Shown here: positions 1-6,909 of the stretch, piece by piece
Layout: each line of letters starts with the position of its first letter
Numbering within the stretch: the first letter of the stretch is position 1
Assembly: GCA_047619485.1 (NCBI GenBank)
Contig: JBLHKE010000210.1
Span: forward strand, 1-10,841
DNA length: 10,841 bases
Origin: JBLHKE01 sp047619485
Lineage (GTDB): Bacteria; Verrucomicrobiota; Verrucomicrobiia; Verrucomicrobiales; DEV007
Direction: 5' to 3'
Program-made: the position numbers and the translations under genes
Notes under the pieces: generated by a model
Databases searched by the model: none
What the model was told of the DNA's origin: nothing
What the model saw: the letters and a program-made list of their open reading frames with translations, nothing else

Positions 1-42
1 CAGAAACCCTGTCAAGATCAAGGAAAACGCATGATTAATGGG

Positions 43-71
43 TTGACAGTGCGAACCAGTCCCTCTAATAT
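43..71 (+). promoter_or_regulatory. Sigma70-like promoter of the rplM-rpsI operon
   Basis: A perfect -35 box TTGACA lies at 43-48. After a 17-base spacer comes TAATAT at 66-71 (4 of 6 consensus positions); an alternative -10, TCTAAT at 64-69, matches 5 of 6 but with a 15-base spacer. Transcription would start near 78, giving a leader of about 45-50 bases before rplM. The position directly upstream of a ribosomal-protein operon fits. The boxes are seen; their activity is inferred. Confidence 0.6.
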
Positions 72-75
72 CCGC

Positions 76-93
76 TTCCCGTCACGGCGGGAA
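76..93 (+). promoter_or_regulatory. Hairpin in the rplM 5' leader, candidate L13 autoregulatory site
   Basis: TTCCCG (76-81) and CGGGAA (88-93) form a perfect 6-bp stem around the 6-base loop TCACGG. It lies between the promoter and the rplM start, probably at the very 5' end of the transcript. L13 is known to repress its own operon in E. coli, and structured rplM leaders are known in several bacterial groups. A regulatory role here is inferred from position only; the stem could also simply protect the 5' end of the mRNA. Confidence 0.35.
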
Positions 94-125
94 ATTCCAC
101 CTCATCACACAAGAAAATTACTAGA

Positions 126-557
126 ATGAAGACGTTTGCAGCCAAAGCACAAGAGATCGACCGTAAATGGTGGATCGTGGACGCCAAAGATCAAGTCCTT
201 GGACAACTTGCCGTGCAGGTTGCCAATGTTCTGCGTGGCAAAAACAAGCCAATTTTCACGCCAAACGTTGATACTGGCGACTTCGTCGTCGTGATCAACG
301 CGGATCAGGTGCGCCTCACTGGTAAGAAAGAGGAACAGAAGATCTACACCCGTTTCTCCGGTTACGTTGGCGGTCAGAAGAGCGAAAGCCCGGCAGACGT
401 CCGCGCCAAGCATCCAGAGAGACTGATCGAACGCGCAGTCAACGGCATGGTCCCCCACACCCGCCTCGGTCGCCAGATCATGAAGAAACTCAAAGCCTAC
501 GGCGGCAGCGAGCACCCCCATGAAGCCCAGCAGCCTGAGACGCTGACCATTACCTAA
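126..557 (+). CDS. rplM: Large ribosomal subunit protein L13
   Basis: Encodes a 143-residue protein, the normal length for bacterial L13, an early-assembling protein of the 50S subunit that binds 23S rRNA. The N-terminal part has the typical W-x-x-x-D-A-x-x-x-x-L-G-x-L-A pattern (residues 15-29), followed by the LRGKNKPIFTPNVDTGD block. The family signature lies near residues 104-126 (V-N-G-M-V-P then LGRQIMKKLKAYGG). The ATG at 126 gives exactly the expected N-terminus. No clear Shine-Dalgarno sequence precedes it; the upstream bases are A-rich (AAGAAAATTACTAGA). It is the first gene of an operon with rpsI, the conserved L13-S9 pair, but the gap to rpsI is unusually long (130 bases). Identification is secure. 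Confidence 0.97.
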   Translation: MKTFAAKAQEIDRKWWIVDAKDQVLGQLAVQVANVLRGKNKPIFTPNVDTGDFVVVINADQVRLTGKKEEQKIYTRFSGYVGGQKSESPADVRAKHPERLIERAVNGMVPHTRLGRQIMKKLKAYGGSEHPHEAQQPETLTIT

Positions 558-576
558 ACGATTTCAACACCCCGAT

Positions 577-614
577 TCGCTTCCGGAGATTCAACCCCGA
601 AGGAAGCAAAGCGA
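577..614 (+). other. Two mutually exclusive stems in the rplM-rpsI spacer
   Basis: GCTTCC (579-584) can pair with GGAAGC (602-607), a perfect 6-bp stem with a 17-base loop. The overlapping TCGCTT (577-582) can pair instead with AAGCGA (609-614). The two cannot form together. They lie in the 130-base spacer between rplM and rpsI, about 75 bases before the rpsI start. The pairing is seen; any role in mRNA processing, attenuation or rpsI translation is a guess. No U-tract follows directly, so this is not a typical intrinsic terminator. Confidence 0.25.
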
Positions 615-687
615 GATCCCCGCATAATAACCCCCACCCTTTTTGCGGACCCTTCCCCTCTAACAAGCCAAGTAAGTATAAACGAAT

Positions 688-1080
688 ATGAGCACTGATG
701 CCATCAACGCCACCGGTCGTCGTAAGACCTCTATCGCACGGATCCAGATGAGACCTGGTGAAGGGAACATTACGGTCAACAACAAGCCGATGGAAGAATA
801 CTTCCCAACCGTGCAGTTGCAGAACAGCTTGGTTTACCCGCTCCACGTCGCCGACAGCGCGCAGAAGTATGACATCACCATCACCGCCCACGGTGGTGGG
901 GTGACAGGTCAAGTCGGTGCGGTCCGCCTCGCCCTATCCCGCGCACTACTCAAAGTCGACCCGGATCTCCGCTTGGCGTTCAAAGCCGATGGCCTCCTGA
1001 CTCGTGACTCTCGTATGAAGGAACGCAAGAAGCCAGGTCAGCCCGGTGCACGCAAGCGCTTCCAGTTCTCGAAGCGTTAA
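688..1080 (+). CDS. rpsI: Small ribosomal subunit protein S9
   Basis: Encodes 130 residues, the standard size of bacterial S9. The N-terminal ATGRRKTSIARI (8-19) and the core GGGVTGQVGAVRLALSRALL (69-88) are the family signature. The basic C-terminus ends in FQFSKR; in S9 this tail reaches into the P site and its terminal Lys-Arg contacts the tRNA anticodon loop. The ATG at 688 has no recognisable Shine-Dalgarno sequence upstream (AAGTAAGTATAAACGAAT). It is cotranscribed with rplM and followed after 28 bases by a strong intrinsic terminator, so the operon appears to hold only these two genes. Identification is secure. Confidence 0.97.
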   Translation: MSTDAINATGRRKTSIARIQMRPGEGNITVNNKPMEEYFPTVQLQNSLVYPLHVADSAQKYDITITAHGGGVTGQVGAVRLALSRALLKVDPDLRLAFKADGLLTRDSRMKERKKPGQPGARKRFQFSKR

Positions 1081-1108
1081 TCGAACGCCTCCGCGATCGA
1101 ATTATTTC

Positions 1109-1142
1109 AAAAGGTGCGCACTGCAAAGTGCGCGCCTTTTTT
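1109..1142 (+). terminator. Intrinsic terminator of the rplM-rpsI operon
   Basis: GGTGCGCACT (1113-1122) pairs with AGTGCGCGCC (1127-1136) with a single G-U wobble, closing the GNRA-type tetraloop GCAA (1123-1126). The flanking AAAA (1109-1112) can pair with TTTT (1137-1140), and the run TTTTTT (1137-1142) supplies the U-tract. A long GC-rich stem, a tetraloop and an uninterrupted U-run make this a textbook Rho-independent terminator. Confidence 0.92.
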
Positions 1143-1205
1143 CGTTTTGTCTGCTGGCGGCTCGTAGCTTGCTTGTGTTTTCTCGATCTTGGTTATCCTT
1201 ATAGG

Positions 1206-1724
1206 ATGAAGATCTCTTCCCTCTTTGGCAACAGAATCGCCCTAGCGCTCGCCGCCACCATCGTGTGCCTCTCGCTCGCGAGTTGCACCGATTTCAAGAA
1301 GGTCTGGGCCGAGGAGGTCGCAAAGCCTAAGCAGAAACGCACCGACCTAACCGGGCCGTGGGAAGGCACCTGGAAAAGCGACGTCAACGGCCACAACGGC
1401 AAGTTGCGCTGCGTCATCACCAAGCAGCCAGATGGCCAGTATGAGTTCCACTACTGGGCACAGTGGCAGAAGGTGCTCAGCGGGAGCTTCAAACAGAATT
1501 ACACGGTGGTCGAGAACAAGAATAAAGGTTCCTTCAGCTTCTCGGGCGAACGCGACCTCGGAAAAATGGGGGGCAAGTTCAACCACGAGGGCAACACAAC
1601 AGCGACAAAATTCAAAGCGACTTACGAATCGGAGTCAGGCGACAAGGGATCTTTCGAGTTGGTGCGCCCGGCCGCGAAGCCTGCAGAATTAGTGACCCCC
1701 AAGGAAGAAAAGGTCGAGGAGTAG
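1206..1724 (+). CDS. Small predicted lipoprotein, unknown function
   Basis: Encodes 172 residues from the ATG at 1206. The frame is open up to a GTG at 1128, but that codon lies inside the rpsI terminator, and only the start at 1206 puts a signal peptide at the N-terminus. The peptide has MKISSLFGNR, a hydrophobic stretch (about 11-25) and a lipobox L-A-S-C with the lipidated Cys at residue 27. The mature part of about 145 residues starts with a charged linker, then from about residue 45 has a compact domain rich in aromatic residues and alternating strands (G-P-W-E-G-T-W-K, EFHYWAQW, GSFSFSGERD, KFKATYES). This resembles the lipocalin-like small beta-barrels of many bacterial lipoproteins. 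The C-terminus is Lys/Glu rich. I recognise no named family. AGG lies directly against the start codon, too close for a normal ribosome site. It follows the rpsI terminator and should have its own promoter. Confidence 0.8.
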   Translation: MKISSLFGNRIALALAATIVCLSLASCTDFKKVWAEEVAKPKQKRTDLTGPWEGTWKSDVNGHNGKLRCVITKQPDGQYEFHYWAQWQKVLSGSFKQNYTVVENKNKGSFSFSGERDLGKMGGKFNHEGNTTATKFKATYESESGDKGSFELVRPAAKPAELVTPKEEKVEE

Positions 1725-1770
1725 GATCGCAGCGCCTAACTGCATGATCGAGCGCGAGTGCAGGCGCAAT

Positions 1771-1788
1771 AGCCGTAGCGGAACGGCT
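1771..1788. repeat. Short palindrome, possible dispersed repeat
   Basis: AGCCGT (1771-1776) pairs with ACGGCT (1783-1788) around the loop AGCGGA. It lies outside any gene. Its size and form are those of REP-like intergenic palindromes, but only one copy is in this window, so whether it is repeated in the genome cannot be seen. Confidence 0.3.
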
Positions 1789-1868
1789 TCAGGTTCTGCT
1801 GCGCGTTCGGTGGCTTGCCTACAAAGTCCGACCAACATTTAGATCGAGTTCCGGATTCTTTGCCAACG

Positions 1869-2075
1869 CTACGAACTCGTCCAGCTGGTTCCGATCGTCG
1901 CCCCCATAAACGGGTTGTCCACCGGCACTGCGTAGGATTCTTTCGAATGGACGTCGATGCGCAAGGTCGATCCGTGGAGGTCATCGACCCGCTTGGCCTG
2001 TGTTGTCCGCAAACAGCGGCGTGAGATCGAACGCAAAGGGAGGCAGGAGCACTCATTGGTGTTGAGCTGTTTCAA
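1869..2075 (-). pseudogene. Fragment resembling a glucose/sorbosone dehydrogenase
   Basis: On the - strand this frame reads VDDLHGSTLRIDVHSKESYA then VPVDNPFMG before running out of frame. Glucose/sorbosone dehydrogenase-like beta-propellers have a closely similar block: a leucine-rich segment, G-[KS]-x-L-R-I-[DN]-V-D, then Y-[AG]-[IV]-P-x-D-N-P-F-x-G. After the Phe-Met-Gly the same frame stops within a dozen codons, while the adjacent frame continues with DEFVALAKNPE, loosely like the D-E-[IV]-[WFY]-A-x-G-x-R-N-P that follows in the family; this suggests a frameshift. Nothing recognisable precedes it, and the family is normally several hundred residues long, so this is at best a relic. The match is from memory of the family pattern and could be chance. 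Confidence 0.42.
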
Positions 2076-2147
2076 GACATTCGACTACCGCGCCCGACGA
2101 TTTGTGATGATCGCACGCAAGTGTTGCCCCACCGAGCACTAGGCTTC

Positions 2148-2260
2148 GCTTGCAGGTGGAGCGCACAGCAGTGGGAAGTTACCAGGAACGATCTCCAAAA
2201 TCCCATATTGCGATCCCTGTGGATGAACGGCCGGTGGATGGCAATGGAGCACCTGCAAGC
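2148..2260. repeat. 11-bp perfect inverted repeat, arms 91 bases apart
   Basis: GCTTGCAGGTG (2148-2158) is the exact reverse complement of CACCTGCAAGC (2250-2260). The arms could be the ends of a small element of about 113 bp or of its remnant. No flanking duplication is evident, so the assignment to a mobile element is weak. Confidence 0.25.
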
Positions 2261-2302
2261 CCGTTATGGAAGCGAGAGAGCCAGCGAGATATTGATGCGA
2301 TC

Positions 2303-2321
2303 CACGGAGTGCAACTCCGTG
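2303..2321. repeat. 8-bp perfect palindrome with 3-base loop
   Basis: CACGGAGT (2303-2310) pairs perfectly with ACTCCGTG (2314-2321) around GCA. It lies in gene-free DNA about 30 bases outside the MITE-like element. No U-tract follows on either strand, so a terminator role is unlikely. It may be a REP-like intergenic palindrome, which needs genome-wide copies to be confirmed. Confidence 0.35.
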
Positions 2322-2351
2322 CTACTACGGCGCGGAGCCCCTATTCCGAAC

Positions 2352-2519
2352 CTAGGAGCCTGTCGGACTTACCTGATCCGGCAACAATCGTTTTAGAATT
2401 CGCCCAAATCCACCCTCCGCTTTGGCGAATATTCCAATATACTCCTGCATCGGACAGCGGATTATGACTGAATTCAAAAACGTTTTGCTCGAAATCATCT
2501 AAGTCCGACAGACTCCTAG
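2352..2519. mobile_element. MITE-like miniature element with CTAG target duplication
   Basis: The 20-base left end (2352-2371) and right end (2500-2519) are inverted copies that differ at one base. If the outer CTAG at each end (2352-2355 and 2516-2519) is a target duplication, the element is 160 bp (2356-2515) with 16-bp terminal repeats, GGAGCCTGTCGGACTT against GGAGTCTGTCGGACTT, followed by a further matching A. Inside is a hairpin: ATTCGCC (2398-2404) with GGCGAAT (2424-2430), extended by AAA/TTT. There is no room for a transposase; one tiny frame (ATG at 2464) runs only to the right repeat. Four-base YTAR/CTAG duplications and ends that begin with GG are known for IS5-group elements, so a nonautonomous relative of an IS5/IS1182-type transposon is the likeliest origin; this part is inference. 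CTAG is itself a palindrome, so it could alternatively belong to the repeats. Confidence 0.7.
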
Positions 2520-3814
2520 AGCTTTTTGATACTGATGTTGCGCATCTGCACCGGGTCGCTGTGGCCGGCGAAGCCGATCAGGCCGCTCTTGCGCGTCATC
2601 CCACCAGGAACCTTCCCGACCTTGCTCAGGTCGATAGTGTCGAGATCCTTGTCGACGATCTTGGTGCCGTTGAGCGTTATCGTAACATGGTTGCCCTTGA
2701 AGGTGATGTCCTGGAAGTTCCACTCTCCGACCGGGCGGAGGAAACCAAGCTGCGCTGGGACGAGACCGTAGACGGAGCCGTGGTACTGGTAAGGCTTGAG
2801 ATTTTTGTATTTCTCAGCGGAGTTGTCGAGCGTCTGAATCTCGAAAGCGTTCCAGGCTGGATCACCTTTCAGCTGGCCTCGGACGGCGACACCGTTGTTG
2901 CCACCGGCTGGGAGTTTGAACTCCATGCGGAAGGTGAAGTCGGTGTACTCGTCCATGGCGTAGAGTGTTCCACCCTTGCCCGGCTTGCACATGATCGTGG
3001 CGTCTTTGATCTCATAGTTCTCCACGGCACCCTGCCAGCCCTCGAGACTGGTTCCATTGAAAAGACTGGTGAAGCCATCGCTGTCCTGCTCGCCCAGCGC
3101 CTTATTAGCTTCGTCGCCAGTGATCTCGCGGACGAACACATTGCGCCAGCGGATTTCACCACCATGGGTCTGGAGCTGGATCGGCCCCTCTTTAAAAATA
3201 GGGATCTTGCGATCGAAGTAGTTCTCCATCACAACATTGTCGACGATCGTCTCGCCGTTCATGACGACGGTGACGAGTTCGCCGATCATGGTGATCTTCA
3301 TCTGGTTCCACTCGCCGAAGGGCTTGTCCATCTTCTTGGAAGGGTCTTTGCCCGGTGCACCACCGCTATTATTCCAAAGCCCTCCCGATCCCTTGTCGGC
3401 CCCGAGTTTGAACTTGGCCTTCTCGGTGGTGTCCCAGATCTGAACCTGTGGCACCCCGCGCAGGTAGATGCCGCTATCGGCCTTGGCGACGGTCTTGTAT
3501 TCGAGATGTAGCTCGAAGTCGCCGTAGTTCTTCATCGTCGTCAGGTAGAGGCCGTGGCCATCGTTGACGAGCTCACCGTTCTCGACGCGCCAGTGTGCGT
3601 TGATGTCCTCGAGGGTCTTCGTCTGGTGTGCGGCGAGATCCTCTGGCGACATCTTCCAAAGCGTGCGTGGATCTTTGGTGCCGTGCCCAAACCAGCCCTT
3701 GAGGTCATTGCCGTTGAAGAGAGCAGTGAAGCCTTCAGGAGCCTTGTTCTGAGCCAGTGCACTGCCGAGGAGGGCGGCACCGATGAATATGGTAGTTGAA
3801 ATCGTTTTACGCAT
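2516..3814 (-). CDS. Secreted protein with two DUF1080 (3-keto-disaccharide hydrolase) domains
   Basis: Encodes 432 residues. A classical signal peptide (MRKTISTTIF, then a hydrophobic core) ends in S-A-L-A, with cleavage likely after Ala21. Two related domains of the DUF1080 family (now called 3-keto-disaccharide hydrolase, a concanavalin-like beta-sandwich) follow in tandem: residues about 27-231, opening with GFTALFNGNDLKGW, and about 247-432, opening with GFTSLFNGTSLEGW. Both contain the G-D-F/T-D-F strand, a D/N-S/N-G-[IV]-x-[VL]-R-G block, a G-E-W-N segment and a closing R-N-[IV] strand. Some family members act on 3-keto sugars; the substrate here is unknown, and the protein should act in the periplasm or outside. 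The ATG at 3814 gives an intact signal peptide but has no Shine-Dalgarno sequence. It lies 100 bases after ftsZ, beyond a hairpin terminator, so it is probably transcribed separately. Its TAG stop is formed by the CTAG at the edge of the MITE-like element. Confidence 0.9.
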   Translation of the reverse strand: MRKTISTTIFIGAALLGSALAQNKAPEGFTALFNGNDLKGWFGHGTKDPRTLWKMSPEDLAAHQTKTLEDINAHWRVENGELVNDGHGLYLTTMKNYGDFELHLEYKTVAKADSGIYLRGVPQVQIWDTTEKAKFKLGADKGSGGLWNNSGGAPGKDPSKKMDKPFGEWNQMKITMIGELVTVVMNGETIVDNVVMENYFDRKIPIFKEGPIQLQTHGGEIRWRNVFVREITGDEANKALGEQDSDGFTSLFNGTSLEGWQGAVENYEIKDATIMCKPGKGGTLYAMDEYTDFTFRMEFKLPAGGNNGVAVRGQLKGDPAWNAFEIQTLDNSAEKYKNLKPYQYHGSVYGLVPAQLGFLRPVGEWNFQDITFKGNHVTITLNGTKIVDKDLDTIDLSKVGKVPGGMTRKSGLIGFAGHSDPVQMRNISIKKL

Positions 3815-3850
3815 GGTGAAGGTAGGGTGGGTTTGTTCTTAAACGTGTAA

Positions 3851-3882
3851 AACCCGCCTCCGCAGAAAGCAGACGGCGGGTT
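3851..3882 (-). terminator. Probable terminator after ftsZ
   Basis: AACCCGCC (3851-3858) and GGCGGGTT (3875-3882) form a perfect 8-bp GC-rich stem, with a short inner GC/GC pairing. Read on the - strand the stem is followed by TTTTACACGTTT, so the U-tract is short. It lies 33 bases after the ftsZ stop. A second small stem, AGCGC (3904-3908) with GCGCT (3912-3916), overlaps the ftsZ stop codon. Termination may be partial, leaving some read-through into the DUF1080 gene. Confidence 0.6.
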
Positions 3883-3914
3883 GGGGAAAACCTTAACTAG
3901 CTGAGCGCGCGGCG

Positions 3915-5603
<1,689 letters not shown>

Positions 5604-5605
5604 GT

Positions 5606-5611
5606 TTCCTT
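5606..5611 (-). promoter_or_regulatory. Ribosome binding site of ftsZ
   Basis: On the - strand AAGGAA lies 2 bases before the ATG at 5603 (AAGGAAACATG). It is a clear but closely spaced Shine-Dalgarno core and supports this start over the internal Met18. None of the other genes of the cluster in this window has an equivalent. Confidence 0.65.
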
Positions 5612-5627
5612 GTGTGGTTGAGGGTGT

Positions 5628-6854
5628 TTAAAAGAGATTGGAGTTACCGAAAAGCCCACCCAACTTCTTACCCAATTTGGCGATCTTTCCGCCTTTCGGC
5701 CGCTCGCTCTCAAGTATTTGAGCATAACGGATCAGACCGATCGGGGTCGCGTATTGTGGGTTTTCGAAGGTGGCGGTTCGACCGCTCATCGCGGTGACAT
5801 TAGAGCGGTGCACCGGCATTTCAAAGATTTCTTCGGCGAGAGTATCGATGCCGTCCAGACGGCTGCACCCCCCTGTTAAATAGAGCCCAGCTCCGACCCG
5901 GTCGAGGTCACCGCTGCGCGCTAGTTTCTCGCGAATGAACTCGAAATTCTCCGCCACGCGCGAGTGGATGATCTGGTTGAGTAGGCCGCGGTCGACCTGG
6001 CGACCGGCAAAATGTGGGTCGTCCTCCATCTTGATCGCCTCGCCGTCCTGCTCCTCTTTGTAAATCGCACTCCCCTCCTCCACCTTGAGCTTCTCGGCCT
6101 TGGATAGCGGAATTTTGAGAACGAGTGAAATGTCGTTGGTGATATGGTCACCGCCGACCCCGACACTGCCGCTCTGGGCGACCGCGCCATCGGCGTAAAG
6201 GACGTAGTCGGAAGTGCCGCCGCCAATGTCGATGACGAGCGCGCCGCGCTTCTTCGCGTCAGCATTGAGGACCACTTGAGCTGAGGCGATCGCGCTGAAG
6301 ACGACATCCTCGACCTCGAGGTCGATCTCGCGCACGCAGCGGATGGTGTTCTGAATGCGGGTGCGGATGCCGTGGATGATGTGGTAGTCCGCCTCGAGGC
6401 GCTTGCCGAACATGCCCACCGGGTTGAGCACCTTCTCCTGGCCGTCGACGAAGTAGTGGCGGATGATGCTGTGCAGAAAAACGTTCTGCTGTGGGATCGA
6501 TACATCCTTGGCGATCTCTTTCACCTCCTCGAGATCTTCCTCGTTAATCTCCCCCTGGTCGTCCGGCAAGGTGATGGTTCCACGGTTGTTGAGGCTCTCG
6601 ACATGGGATCCGGTGACGGCTAAGAAAACGTTTTGGATCATCACATCACTGCGATCCTCGGCGCGCACGAGGGCGTCGTGGAGGCAGGTCTGAGCCGTCT
6701 CGAAGTCGATGATCTCCCCTTTTCGAATGCCGCGCGATGGCGCCTGTCCGACGCCGAGAATCTTGATAGCACCATCGGGTTTTGCCTCTCCGACGACGAC
6801 GCAGATTTTAGAAGTGCCGATCTCTAGTCCAACGTAAAAATTACTCTTTGCCAT
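5628..6854 (-). CDS. ftsA: Cell division protein FtsA
   Basis: Encodes 408 residues, normal for FtsA, the actin-like ATPase that ties FtsZ filaments to the inner face of the membrane and signals to the later division proteins. Motifs in order: phosphate 1 loop VGLEIGTSKICVVVG (8-22); the FtsA-specific 1C domain region, including the segment VMIQNVFLAVTGSHVES (71-87); phosphate 2 loop ALVIDIGGGTSDYVLY (205-220); adenosine-binding loop GLYLTGGCSRLDG (323-335). The C-terminus, KLGKKLGGLFGNSNLF (393-408), can form the amphipathic membrane-targeting helix. The gene lies 24 bases before ftsZ, a close spacing that suggests cotranscription. No Shine-Dalgarno sequence precedes the ATG at 6854. All parts expected of a functional FtsA are present. 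Confidence 0.96.
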   Translation of the reverse strand: MAKSNFYVGLEIGTSKICVVVGEAKPDGAIKILGVGQAPSRGIRKGEIIDFETAQTCLHDALVRAEDRSDVMIQNVFLAVTGSHVESLNNRGTITLPDDQGEINEEDLEEVKEIAKDVSIPQQNVFLHSIIRHYFVDGQEKVLNPVGMFGKRLEADYHIIHGIRTRIQNTIRCVREIDLEVEDVVFSAIASAQVVLNADAKKRGALVIDIGGGTSDYVLYADGAVAQSGSVGVGGDHITNDISLVLKIPLSKAEKLKVEEGSAIYKEEQDGEAIKMEDDPHFAGRQVDRGLLNQIIHSRVAENFEFIREKLARSGDLDRVGAGLYLTGGCSRLDGIDTLAEEIFEMPVHRSNVTAMSGRTATFENPQYATPIGLIRYAQILESERPKGGKIAKLGKKLGGLFGNSNLF

Positions 6855-6909
6855 GGTGTTCTACTTATCGATAGAAATTGCTTTGGTGAATGCCTGCACG
6901 GGGTGCCAT

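Larger units (their letters stand above)
1725..2355. other. Gene-poor stretch with decayed sequence and palindromes
   Basis: About 630 bases between the lipoprotein gene and the MITE-like element hold no intact gene. Open frames here are short, lack ribosome sites and overlap on both strands. The stretch contains one recognisable protein fragment on the - strand (1869-2075), hairpins at 1771-1788 and 2303-2321, and an 11-bp inverted repeat at 2148-2158/2250-2260. Two GC-rich arms just after the lipoprotein stop (GCGCC at 1732-1736 and GGCGC at 1763-1767) could form a weak stem, but no U-tract follows. It looks like a graveyard of accessory DNA between two core operons. Confidence 0.6.

Noticed and set aside
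1128..1205. Upstream GTG start for the lipoprotein gene
   Set aside because: It lies within the stem of the rpsI terminator and would bury the signal peptide behind 26 residues. The ATG at 1206 gives a proper lipoprotein signal.
1732..1767. Stem after the lipoprotein gene as a terminator
   Set aside because: The arms GCGCC/GGCGC pair only briefly, the loop is long and no U-tract follows on the + strand.
2150..2467. A 105-codon + strand open frame running into the MITE-like element
   Set aside because: It crosses the element boundary and a palindrome, has no ribosome site and resembles no family. Most likely chance.
2100..2515. A transposase pseudogene in the gene-free stretch
   Set aside because: Only the inverted ends of an element are visible. 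I could not recognise any DDE-type or other transposase block in any frame.
2561..3511. A 316-codon open frame on the + strand inside the DUF1080 gene
   Set aside because: It is exactly antisense to a gene with a signal peptide and two recognised domains. It has no family features, and long antisense frames are expected opposite GC-rich coding sequence.
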